64,000 bases of DNA from Streptomyces chromofuscus (lineage in GTDB: Bacteria > Actinomycetota > Actinomycetes > Streptomycetales > Streptomycetaceae): the NCBI RefSeq assembly GCF_015160875.1, contig NZ_CP063374.1, forward strand, positions 186,001 through 250,000, in the 5' to 3' direction. Shown piece by piece: positions 54,989 through 64,000 of this stretch. Every line of letters begins with the position of its first letter. Within the stretch, counting starts at the first letter, position 1. The translations under genes were made by a program, and so were the position numbers. A model generated the notes under the pieces. That model saw only the letters and a list, made by a program, of their open reading frames with translations, did not search any database and was not told the DNA's origin.

Positions 54989-55606
54989 GTGACCGAAGCA
55001 CGCACACAGGACCCTTCGGGGTCGTCGCCCGCCGTCCTCACGGCAGCAGGCATTGGGAGTCTGACCCTCGCCGCTGTGGCGAGCTGGAGCAGCCTCTTGC
55101 TGATTGTCCAGGGGCGTGTGATCCCTGGCTGGGGGGTGAGTGCAACTCTCCTCATCATGTCGCTCGTTCTCCGGCGGGTCCTCACCCGGGCCGGCCGCCC
55201 GGCGGGTGCCGTGAGGCTCCCGCGGAAGCGAGCCCCGTGGTCCCGGCCGGGGAACGGTCTGCTGATCGTCGCGGCGGTACTTGGCACCGCGTGGGGAGCG
55301 GTGGACGACCTGATCTCGGGTGCGGAGTACCACGTGCTGCGCCCTTCGGGTCCAGGAGGTTGCACGGCCGTGGTGCGCGAGACGTCCTTTCTCGTGAGCG
55401 GCAGTGGCGAGGCGTATGCGGTGGGGCGCACGGGTTGGGCACTGGGCGAGTCGGGATCCTGGGCGGTCGACGATGGTTACCGGCCCGTCGAAGCAGGCAC
55501 GTACGAGTTGGACTGGGGGCGGGACGGCGGTCTTCTGCGGATCAGCGGTACGAGCACCGATCCGGTCCTCCACGGAGGACTGGCCGACATCGACTGCTGG
55601 TGGTGA
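54989..55606 (+). CDS. Hypothetical membrane protein
   Basis: 205 residues from GTG 54989; the open frame extends upstream but the earlier starts give basic sequence without sense. Helices at about 15-40 (LTAAGIGSLTLAAVASWSSLLL), 45-65 and 85-105 (GLLIVAAVLGTAWGAVDDLI). The C-terminal 95 residues (ISGAEYHVLRPSGPGGCTAVV, FLVSGSGEAYAVGR, GYRPVEAGTYELDWGRDGG) look like a beta-domain outside the membrane with two cysteines that could pair. Similar small proteins occur in Streptomyces; the role is unknown. Confidence 0.65.
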   Translation: MTEARTQDPSGSSPAVLTAAGIGSLTLAAVASWSSLLLIVQGRVIPGWGVSATLLIMSLVLRRVLTRAGRPAGAVRLPRKRAPWSRPGNGLLIVAAVLGTAWGAVDDLISGAEYHVLRPSGPGGCTAVVRETSFLVSGSGEAYAVGRTGWALGESGSWAVDDGYRPVEAGTYELDWGRDGGLLRISGTSTDPVLHGGLADIDCWW

Positions 55607-56107
55607 AGCTGATCGCGCTCACTGGCGTGCCCCGCGTGGGGCCTTCATGGGCACAGCACACGACCGGTCGCTGCCGGGCGTGGGCCGCCACGGGTGCGTG
55701 TCCAACCGTGTGACAACGTCCCTTCACAGCGGCAAACAAGCCGGGACGCCTGTAAACCGCGACCGCAGGCGGGAGTCACTCTCACCCAGGCCGCGCAGGC
55801 GTGCCCCCTCACAGCCCAGGGCTCGGCGAAACAGGCGGTGTTCGGGCGCCAGGTCGCCGACCCGCGCCCCCATCCGATCGGGGGCGTGGAGCCTGCAGCG
55901 AACACCCTGCGCACGTAGGCACTTCCAGCCGCTGCCGCTTTCACTGAAGCTCCGGACCCGCGGGGCGGGGCGAGGCGAGCTGCTGGTAGGTCCGATCCGC
56001 ACCACGTCGCGGGACCGGCCACAACCCCCGGTCGTGCGGGAGGAATGTGACGTATCAGTCGAGGTCTTGCCATCGCCCACACCCCCTGCATACAGTCTCG
56101 CCCATCC
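55607..56107. other. Non-coding stretch before LacI operators
   Basis: About 500 bases with no convincing frame on either strand. The strong LacI palindromes start at 56108. Confidence 0.35.
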
Positions 56108-56121
56108 TCGAATCGATTCGA
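56108..56121. promoter_or_regulatory. LacI operator 1 (xyloglucan-type operon)
   Basis: TCGAATCGATTCGA, a perfect palindrome, 80 bases before the LacI start. It shares the core CGAATCGATTCG with the next site. Confidence 0.85.
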
Positions 56122-56139
56122 CGTCACCGCTCCGGCCTG

Positions 56140-56159
56140 TTGTCGAATCGATTCGACAA
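56140..56159. promoter_or_regulatory. LacI operator 2 (xyloglucan-type operon)
   Basis: TTGTCGAATCGATTCGACAA, a perfect 20-bp palindrome ending 41 bases before the LacI start. Site centres are 35 bases apart. The CG-centred form is usual for LacI-family operators. Confidence 0.88.
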
Positions 56160-56200
56160 TCAGATCCCCACGGACTCCAGACGGGCGGGCGCATTCGGAC

Positions 56201-57262
56201 ATGGCCACGATCAAGGACGTCGCCGAACGAGCGGGCGTCGCTCCGAGCACCGTCTCCTACGTCCTCAGTGGGTCCCGCAAGATCTCCGAGGAGACCCGGC
56301 GGGCGGTCCAAGCCGCCATCGACGAGCTCGGCTACCACCCGCGCGCCAGCGCCCGCACCCTGCGCAGTGCCCGCACCCGGGTGCTCGCGCTGGCCGTGCC
56401 GCGCGTGCCCGGCGAGTACCGGGCGATCGACGGCCGGTTCGCCGTCGACGTCACCGACGCCGCCCGGGGCCACGACCACGACGTCCTCCTCATCACCGAC
56501 GAGGACGGCGTCGGCGGACTGCGCCGGGTCGCCCGCAGCGGACTCGCCGACGCGGCGGTGCTGATGGCGGTCGAGGAGCGCGACCCCCGCATAGAGGTCC
56601 TGCACCAGCTGGGGTTCCCCGCCGCGTTGCTCGGGCACGACGGCCACTCCGGGCTGCCCTGGACCGACCTCGCCTGGGAGGCCGCCGTCGCCCTCGCGCT
56701 GCACGAGTGCGCGGCGGCCGGTCACCGGCGGACGGTCTTCCTGTCGTCGGCCGAGCACGAGCTCGCCGCCCGCCGCGGCTACGCCCTGCAGGGCCTTGAC
56801 GGGGCCCGGCGAGCGGCCCGCGAGACCGGCGCGGACGTCCGGGTGGTCACCTCGCACCGTGACCCCGACGTCCTCACGCGCCGCCTGCACGAGGCGCTGA
56901 CCGCCGATCCCGCGCCGACCGCGCTGGTCGTGCAGCACCTGATCCTGCTCCCGCACCTGCTGGACGCGGTGGCCTCGATGGGGCTGCGGATCCCCGAGGA
57001 CCTGTCCGTCGTCCTCGTCGGCAGCCTCCCCGACGAGCTGGGCACCCGCCATCTGCCGCGGATCGACCTGCCCGTCGCCGAGATGTCCGCGGCCGTGGCC
57101 CGGCTCGCCATAGAGGCGGTCGAAACCGGCTGCGGCACCAACGACCACCCTGCCGCGCCGCGCCCCGGGGCACCCGCCCCGAACGCTTCCCCCACGGTGC
57201 CGCACCACCCGATCCAGCCGCGCATGGCCGGGCCCGCCGTGGCCCCGCCGCCGGGCGGCTGA
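56201..57262 (+). CDS. LacI family repressor of the GH1/GH31 sugar operon
   Basis: 353 residues from ATG 56201. HTH at 2-55 (ATIKDVAERAGVAPSTVSYVLSGSRKI and AVQAAIDELGYHPRASARTL). Sensor domain about 65-320 with HRRTVFLSSAEHEL and PEDLSVVLVGSLPDEL. The last 40 residues (NDHPAAPRPGAPAPNASPTVP onward) are Pro/Ala-rich and lack the usual closing LPPxLxxRxS; another frame there reads GHPPRTLPPRCRTTRSS, so a late frameshift is possible. Two palindromic operators lie just upstream. It leads the operon and is probably autoregulated. Confidence 0.9.
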   Translation: MATIKDVAERAGVAPSTVSYVLSGSRKISEETRRAVQAAIDELGYHPRASARTLRSARTRVLALAVPRVPGEYRAIDGRFAVDVTDAARGHDHDVLLITDEDGVGGLRRVARSGLADAAVLMAVEERDPRIEVLHQLGFPAALLGHDGHSGLPWTDLAWEAAVALALHECAAAGHRRTVFLSSAEHELAARRGYALQGLDGARRAARETGADVRVVTSHRDPDVLTRRLHEALTADPAPTALVVQHLILLPHLLDAVASMGLRIPEDLSVVLVGSLPDELGTRHLPRIDLPVAEMSAAVARLAIEAVETGCGTNDHPAAPRPGAPAPNASPTVPHHPIQPRMAGPAVAPPPGG

Positions 57263-57372
57263 GCAGGCGGGCCGACCCGTGCGTCCGGACCGCCGGCACG
57301 CACGGGAACCGGCCGCCCGCCTGCGCCGGATCACCGCATGTCCAGAGCCGTACATGTAAGGGAGAAACGACC

Positions 57373-58638
57373 ATGCCGTCCCTGACCGGACGCGTCAGAG
57401 CAGGAGCCGCGAGAGCCGCGGGCGTACGCGCTCCCGCGCTCGCCGCGACCCTCGCGTGCGCCACCGCCGCGCTGGGCCTCACCGGCTGCGCCGCCGAGCC
57501 GGACCCGGGCACCGTCACCGTGCTCAACTCGGCCACCGACACCGCCGAGCACACCGCGAACCAACGGTTCTTCGACCGCTGCGCCGCACCGCTGGGCGTG
57601 AAGGTCGAGCAGATCAGCGTTCCCGCCGACCAGGTCGCCTCCAAGGCGCTGCGGATGGCGTCGTCGGACTCGCTCACCGACATCCTGGAGCTCGACGGCT
57701 CTGAGCTGCCGCAGTTCGCGCAGACCGAGGGACTGCGCCCGCTGGCGGAGGCGGGCGTGGACACGTCCGGCTTCTCGGCGAGCGCCACTTCTCTCGGCTC
57801 CTACGACGGGGTGCAGTACGGCGTCGCGCGTTCCGTGAACTCGCTCGCGTTGATCTACAACACCGAACTCCTGAAGGACGCGGGCATCGACCCGCCACGG
57901 ACCTGGGCCGAGCTGCGGGACGCCGCGAAGAAGCTGACCTCGGGCGACACCTACGGGATGGCCTTCAGCGCGAGCCCCAACGCGGACGGCGTCTACCAGT
58001 TCCTGCCCTTCTTCTGGTCCGCCGGCGGCGACGAGGCCGAGCTGGACAACGGCAAGGGCGAGGCCGCGCTCCAGCTCTGGAAGGACCTCGTGACGGACGG
58101 ATCCGCCTCGAAGTCCGTCGTCAACTGGAACCAGCAGGACGTCAATGACCAGTTCGTGGCCGGCCGCGCCGCCATGATGATCAACGGTCCGTGGCAGGTG
58201 CCGGTCCTCAGCGCCCAGAAGAACGTGGACTGGGCGGTCGCGAGCATCCCGGTCCCCGAGGCGGGCAAGGCCGCCGTGCCGCCGATCGGCGGCACCGTCA
58301 TGGCCATCCCCAAGAACGACGACACGGCCCGTGAGAAGCGCGCCGCCGCCCTCCTCGACTGCCTCAACTCCGAGCAGAACCAGCTCCAGTGGGGCGAGTC
58401 CGTGAACAACGTGCCCACCCGCGCCGCGGCCGCCCAGGCCTACGCGGCGCAGAACCCCAAGCTCGCCCCCTTCGCCGAGCTGGTCGAGACGGCCCGCTCC
58501 CGCACCGCGAAGGTCGGCACCGGATGGCCGGTCGTCGGCGACGCGCTGGCCGGCGCGTTCCAGTCCGTGCTGACCGGGCGCACCAGCCCGGACAACGCCC
58601 TGCAGCGGGCACAGCAGCAGGCCTCGGCAGGGAAGTGA
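57373..58638 (+). CDS. Sugar ABC transporter, substrate-binding lipoprotein
   Basis: 421 residues from ATG 57373 (AAGGGAG upstream). Lipobox LTGC (Cys about 39) after a hydrophobic signal. SBP_bac_1 fold: TVTVLNSATDTAEHTANQRFF, LRMASSDSLTDILELDGSELPQFAQT, VARSVNSLALIYNTELLKDAGIDPPRTW and FVAGRAAMMINGPWQVPVL. It delivers the oligosaccharide to the two permeases that follow. The substrate is likely a beta-glucoside or xyloglucan fragment, judged from the two enzymes. Confidence 0.93.
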   Translation: MPSLTGRVRAGAARAAGVRAPALAATLACATAALGLTGCAAEPDPGTVTVLNSATDTAEHTANQRFFDRCAAPLGVKVEQISVPADQVASKALRMASSDSLTDILELDGSELPQFAQTEGLRPLAEAGVDTSGFSASATSLGSYDGVQYGVARSVNSLALIYNTELLKDAGIDPPRTWAELRDAAKKLTSGDTYGMAFSASPNADGVYQFLPFFWSAGGDEAELDNGKGEAALQLWKDLVTDGSASKSVVNWNQQDVNDQFVAGRAAMMINGPWQVPVLSAQKNVDWAVASIPVPEAGKAAVPPIGGTVMAIPKNDDTAREKRAAALLDCLNSEQNQLQWGESVNNVPTRAAAAQAYAAQNPKLAPFAELVETARSRTAKVGTGWPVVGDALAGAFQSVLTGRTSPDNALQRAQQQASAGK

Positions 58639-58648
58639 GGAACCGGCC

Positions 58649-59608
58649 ATGACCACCATCACCTCGACGGCGCCCGCCACCGCCACCGGCGGCACGAGCG
58701 CGAGCGCCCACCGGGCCCCAAGAGGCCGGCGGCTGCTGCGCTGGCTCTTCGTCGCCCCGGCGCTCACCTACATGGCGCTGTTCTTCGGCTACCCGCTCGT
58801 CAACAACATCCTGATCAGCTTCCAGCGGTACACGCCGAAGACCTACTTCACCGGTGAGGCCCCGTTCAACGGCCTCGACAACTGGCGGGCCGTGTTCGCC
58901 AACGAACTGTTCGGCGACGCCCTGTGGCACACGCTGCTGTTCACCGTCGGCTCGCTGCTCGGCCAGTTCACCATCGGTCTGGCCCTCGCGGTCTTCTTCT
59001 CCCGACGCTTCCGCCTGTCCGGGCTGGTGCGCGCCGTCCTGCTGCTGCCGTGGCTCGTCCCGATGGTGGTCTCCGCCGTCGTCTGGCGGCGGATCCTCGA
59101 CCAGGAGCACGGCATGCTCAACTCCGTACTGCACGCGGTCGGCCTGGTGTCCGCCGACGGGGTCCCGTGGCTCAGCAGCCCGAGCGTGGCGCTGCTGTCG
59201 GCGGTCCTGGTCAACATCTGGATCGGCATCCCGTTCAACATGGTGATCCTCTACGGCGGCCTGCAGGAGATACCGCGCGACGTGTACGAGGCCGCCGCGC
59301 TGGACGGCTCCGGCCCCTGGCGCACGTTCCGCAGCATCACCCTGCCGATGCTCCGGCCGGTGATCACCGTCGTGCTGGTGCTCGGCTTCATGTCGACGGT
59401 GAAGATCCTCGACCTGATCCTGGCGCTCACCTCCGGCGGACCCGCCGACTCCACGCAGACGCTGGGCACGGTCACGTACCAGCTGTCGTTCCTCCAGCTC
59501 GACTTCGGCCAGGGCGCCGTCGTGGGCAACGTCCTGATCCTCATCAGCGCGGTCTTCGCCGTGCTGTACCTGCGGGCCAACCGCGCCGACTTCGGCAAGG
59601 GGAAGTGA
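58649..59608 (+). CDS. Sugar ABC transporter permease (MalF type)
   Basis: 319 residues, six membrane helices after a 30-residue polar N-terminus. The EAA loop IPRDVYEAAALDGSGPWRTFRSITLPMLRP is typical. Starts ten bases after the binding-protein stop, with GAGGAA upstream. Works with the next permease; no ATPase is in the operon, so MsiK elsewhere is the probable energiser. Confidence 0.93.
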   Translation: MTTITSTAPATATGGTSASAHRAPRGRRLLRWLFVAPALTYMALFFGYPLVNNILISFQRYTPKTYFTGEAPFNGLDNWRAVFANELFGDALWHTLLFTVGSLLGQFTIGLALAVFFSRRFRLSGLVRAVLLLPWLVPMVVSAVVWRRILDQEHGMLNSVLHAVGLVSADGVPWLSSPSVALLSAVLVNIWIGIPFNMVILYGGLQEIPRDVYEAAALDGSGPWRTFRSITLPMLRPVITVVLVLGFMSTVKILDLILALTSGGPADSTQTLGTVTYQLSFLQLDFGQGAVVGNVLILISAVFAVLYLRANRADFGKGK

Positions 59609-59614
59609 CCGACG

Positions 59615-60469
59615 ATGAAGCAACCGACGAACACGCCGGAGACGAACCGGCTCCCCCGCGGCGTCCGCCTGCGCTCGGCGTGGAACACCACCGCCGCGCT
59701 GCTGATCCTGGCCGTCCTGCTCTTCCCGGTGTACTGGATGCTCAACACCGCCCTCCAGCCCGACGCGAGCATCGCCGCCACCGCGTGGTTCCCCACCTCG
59801 CCCAGCCTCGACAACTTCGAGACGGCGTTCAGCACCCAGGGCCGCTCCCTGCTCACGAGCCTCGGTGTCGCGCTCGGCGCCGTCGTCGTGTGCCTGGCCC
59901 TGGCCGCACCGGCCGCGTACGGACTGGCCCAGTTCGGCCTGCGCGGCGGCCAGGGCATCGTGTTCACCACCCTGATCACCCAGATGGTGCCGGGCATCGT
60001 GATCGCCAACGCCATGTACAGCGCCTACGCGGAGCTGGGACTGGTCAACTCCTACCTCGGGCTCGTCCTCGCGGACGCCTCGCTCGGACTGCCGTTCTCG
60101 ATCGTGCTGCTGCGGGCGTTCATGGTCTCGATCCCCACCGAGGTGGTGGAGGCCGCCATGGTCGACGGGGCCAACCGGTTCACCGCGTTCGTCCGGATCG
60201 TGCTGCCGATGAGCCGCAACGCGCTGATCACGGCGGGCCTGTTCACCTTCCTCTTCGCCTGGTCGGACTTCATCTTCGCGCTGACGCTCAACACCACGGA
60301 CGACGTCAAGCCGATCACGCTCGGCATCTACCAGTTCGTGGGCGCGCACGTCAGCGACTGGGGCGCGGTGATGGCGACCGCCGTGCTCTCGGCCGTCCCG
60401 GCCGCGATCCTGCTCGTCGTCGCCCAGAAGTACATCGCCGCCGGGATCACCGGCGGATCGGTCAAGTAG
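59615..60469 (+). CDS. Sugar ABC transporter permease (MalG type)
   Basis: 284 residues, six membrane helices. EAA loop IPTEVVEAAMVDGANRFTAFVRIVLPMSRN and the C-terminal VAQKYIAAGITGGSVK mark the MalG group. Starts six bases after the preceding stop. Completes the importer. Confidence 0.93.
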   Translation: MKQPTNTPETNRLPRGVRLRSAWNTTAALLILAVLLFPVYWMLNTALQPDASIAATAWFPTSPSLDNFETAFSTQGRSLLTSLGVALGAVVVCLALAAPAAYGLAQFGLRGGQGIVFTTLITQMVPGIVIANAMYSAYAELGLVNSYLGLVLADASLGLPFSIVLLRAFMVSIPTEVVEAAMVDGANRFTAFVRIVLPMSRNALITAGLFTFLFAWSDFIFALTLNTTDDVKPITLGIYQFVGAHVSDWGAVMATAVLSAVPAAILLVVAQKYIAAGITGGSVK

Positions 60470-60480
60470 GACGGTTTCCC

Positions 60481-61905
<1,425 letters not shown>

Positions 61906-61936
61906 GGGACCGCCGACCCTTCCTGAGGAACACCCG

Positions 61937-64000
61937 ATGAAGTTCACCGACGGCTACTGGCTGATGCGTGACGGCGTCCGCGCGTCGTACGCGGCGGAGG
62001 TCGCCGACGTCCATGTCACCGACGACCGGTTCACCCTCTACGCGCCCGTGCGCCATGTGACCGAGCGCGGCCACACCCTCAACAGCCCGCTGCTGACGGT
62101 GGAGTGCTGGTCCCCGGCCGACGGCGTGATCGGCGTCCGCGCCACCCACCACGCGGGCTCCGCCGAGCGCGGCCCGGACTTCGCGCTGCGCACCGACGCC
62201 GCCCACACGGCCGAGGTCACCCGGGACGGCGCCCTGCTTCAACTGACGGCCGGGGAGTTGTCCCTGCGCGTGGACACCTCTGCCCCCTGGCGGCTCGACT
62301 TCACCGCCGGCGGACGGGTGCTGACCTCCGCCGAGGCCCGCGGCACCGGTTTCGCGGTCACCGGGGACGGCGCCCACCACTCGCTGGCCTCGCTCTCGCT
62401 CGGTGTCGGCGAGCTGGTGTACGGGCTCGGCGAGCGCTTCACGCCCTTCGTCAAGAACGGCCAGAGCGTCGACATCTGGCAGGCGGACGGCGGTACCGCG
62501 AGCGAGCAGGCCTACAAGAACGTCCCCTTCCACCTGACCAACCGCGGCTACGGCGTCTTCGTCAACCACCCCGGCAAGGTCAGCTACGAGATCGGCTCGG
62601 AGGCCGTCGGCCGGGTGCAGTTCAGCGTCGAGGACCAGACGCTGGAGTACTACGTGGTGCACGGACCGACACCCAAGGAGATCCTCGACCGCTACACGGC
62701 CCTGACCGGCCGCCCGGCGCTGCCGCCCGCCTGGTCATTCGGCCTGTGGCTGTCGACGTCGTTCACCACCTCGTACGACGAGGAGACGGTCAACCGGTTC
62801 GTGCGCGGCATGGCGGAGCGCGACATCCCGCTCGGGGTGTTCCACTTCGACTGCTTCTGGATGCGCGAGTACCAGTGGTGCGACTTCGTCTGGGACCCGG
62901 ACGTCTTCCCCGACCCGGAGGGCATGCTGCGGCGCCTGAAGGAGGAGCACGACCTGCGCGTCTCGGTGTGGATCAACCCCTACATCGCCCAGAAGTCCCC
63001 GCTGTTCGCCGAGGCCAGGCGCCACGGCTACCTGGTGCGCAGGGCCAACGGTGACGTGTGGCAGTGGGACCTGTGGCAGGCGGGCATGGCCCTGGTCGAC
63101 TTCACCAACCCGAACGCGCGCCAGTGGTACGCGGACAAGCTGAGGGTGCTGACCGAACAGGGCGTCGACTGCTTCAAGACCGACTTCGGCGAGCGCATCC
63201 CGACCGACGTGGTCTGGCACGACGGCTCCGACCCGGAGCGCATGCACAACTACTACACGCAGCTGTACAACCAGACCGTCTTCGACGTGTTGACCGAGGC
63301 CAGGGGCGAGGGCGAGGCGGTGCTGTTCGCCCGCTCGGCCACGGCGGGCGGCCAGCAGTTCCCGGTGCACTGGGGCGGCGACTGCGAGTCCCACTTCGGC
63401 GCGATGGCCGAGTCGCTGCGCGGAGGTCTCTCGCTGGGCCTGTCGGGCTTCGGCTTCTGGAGCCACGACATCGGCGGTTTCGAGGGCACACCCACACCCG
63501 AGGTGTTCAAGCGCTGGGTGCAGTTCGGCCTGCTGTCCTCGCACAGCCGTCTGCACGGCAGCAAGTCGTACCGGGTGCCGTGGGACTACGACGAGGAGGC
63601 GGTGGCCGTCACCCGCGACTTCACCCGCCTGAAGCACCGGCTGATGCCGTACCTGTTCCGCGCGGCCCGGCAGGCCGCCGACAGCGGCACCCCGGTGATG
63701 CGCGCCATGGTGCTGGAGTTCCCCGACGACCCGGCCTGCCACACGCTGGACCGGCAGTACATGCTGGGCGACGACCTGCTCGTCGCGCCCGTCTTCTCGG
63801 CCGACGGCGAGGTCGACTACTACGTGCCGGCGGGAACCTGGACCCATGTGCTGTCGGGCGAGCGGATCGAGGGCCCGGGCTGGCGCCGCGAGCGGTACGG
63901 CTTCGACAGCCTCCCGCTGCTCGCCCGGCCCGGCTCGGTGATCCCGTTCGGGGCGAGCGACGACTCGGCCGTCTACGACTGGGCGGACGGTGTGACGCTG
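61937..64000 (+). CDS. GH31 alpha-xylosidase (YicI-like), 3' end outside window
   Basis: 688 residues present from ATG 61937 (GAGGAA upstream). The GH31 barrel carries the nucleophile in VDCFKTDFGERIPTD (Asp416) and the acid/base in WGGDCESHF (Asp482); both numbers equal those of E. coli YicI, a strong sign of alpha-xylosidase type. Other parts: VFHFDCFWMREYQWCDFVWDP and GLSLGLSGFGFWSHDIGGFEG. YicI-like enzymes release xylose from isoprimeverose units of xyloglucan. Family length is about 770, so about 80-90 residues are missing. Cytoplasmic; same operon as the importer and the GH1 enzyme. Confidence 0.94.
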   Translation, partial: MKFTDGYWLMRDGVRASYAAEVADVHVTDDRFTLYAPVRHVTERGHTLNSPLLTVECWSPADGVIGVRATHHAGSAERGPDFALRTDAAHTAEVTRDGALLQLTAGELSLRVDTSAPWRLDFTAGGRVLTSAEARGTGFAVTGDGAHHSLASLSLGVGELVYGLGERFTPFVKNGQSVDIWQADGGTASEQAYKNVPFHLTNRGYGVFVNHPGKVSYEIGSEAVGRVQFSVEDQTLEYYVVHGPTPKEILDRYTALTGRPALPPAWSFGLWLSTSFTTSYDEETVNRFVRGMAERDIPLGVFHFDCFWMREYQWCDFVWDPDVFPDPEGMLRRLKEEHDLRVSVWINPYIAQKSPLFAEARRHGYLVRRANGDVWQWDLWQAGMALVDFTNPNARQWYADKLRVLTEQGVDCFKTDFGERIPTDVVWHDGSDPERMHNYYTQLYNQTVFDVLTEARGEGEAVLFARSATAGGQQFPVHWGGDCESHFGAMAESLRGGLSLGLSGFGFWSHDIGGFEGTPTPEVFKRWVQFGLLSSHSRLHGSKSYRVPWDYDEEAVAVTRDFTRLKHRLMPYLFRAARQAADSGTPVMRAMVLEFPDDPACHTLDRQYMLGDDLLVAPVFSADGEVDYYVPAGTWTHVLSGERIEGPGWRRERYGFDSLPLLARPGSVIPFGASDDSAVYDWADGVTL

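Noticed and set aside
58364..60349. 661-residue minus-strand open frame
   Set aside because: Antisense to the two permease genes; highly charged shadow protein without recognisable fold.
58924..60480. Upstream extension of the GH1 frame over the permease genes
   Set aside because: The frame is open by chance; GH1 homology starts right after GTG 60481 and the permeases occupy the rest in another frame.

Overview
The window reads as a piece of a Streptomyces chromosome. It is about 70 percent GC with strong third-position GC bias, uses many GTG starts with purine-rich ribosome sites, has frequent GTGA or ATGA stop/start overlaps, and carries typical Streptomyces families (a matAB-like pair, a NhaA-DsbA fusion, EfeUB, GH65, GH1 and GH31 sugar operons under LacI repressors). 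No tRNA, rRNA, CRISPR array or intact mobile element was seen. The density of frameshifted or truncated genes and the lack of core genes suggest an accessory or chromosome-arm region.

Layout. 1-1.8 kb: the 5' part of a secreted serine hydrolase and a decayed class A beta-lactamase-like gene. 1.9-8.3 kb (minus): an RpiR regulator and a five-gene operon for a polar amino-acid ABC importer, an M20 peptidase and a secreted cyanophycinase-like S51 peptidase, ended by a 19-bp hairpin. 8.6-10.6 kb: TetR and AlkB alkane hydroxylase. 11.6-13.9 kb: a formylglycine-type sulfatase. 14.7-20.3 kb: a stress and sulfur block with a UspA protein, OsmC, and a CstR-type persulfide regulon (two rhodaneses, TauE exporter, MBL-rhodanese) carrying three matching TACCCC-GGGGTA operators. 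20.7-21.5 kb: an unrecognised protein of about 22-residue repeats and a helical partner. 21.9-25.9 kb: an IS5-type remnant and a Usp-like/TerC/Usp-like operon. 26.3-30.5 kb: an AraC-GyrI regulator, NhaA-DsbA and decayed genes.

31-38 kb: a LacI gene convergent with a sugar ABC importer plus GH65 enzyme; similar operator half-sites lie before both. 38-39 kb: a scar of three gene fragments (MocR, DapA, DNA ligase). 39-44 kb: PhoX-type phosphatase, LysR pseudogene, cupin, CGNR zinc-finger protein. 44-46.3 kb: efeB-efeU lacking efeO and with a broken EfeB signal peptide. 46.4-49.6 kb: amidase, DUF302 protein and a divergent TetR gene with twin 22-bp operators. 50-53 kb: matAB-like extracellular polysaccharide synthesis. 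53-55.6 kb: small hypothetical and membrane proteins with an SMI1/KNR4 pseudogene. 56-64 kb: a LacI-controlled operon with a sugar ABC importer, GH1 beta-glucosidase and a GH31 alpha-xylosidase running off the window, fitting xyloglucan oligosaccharide use.

All assignments come from reading motifs and context. No database search was run.
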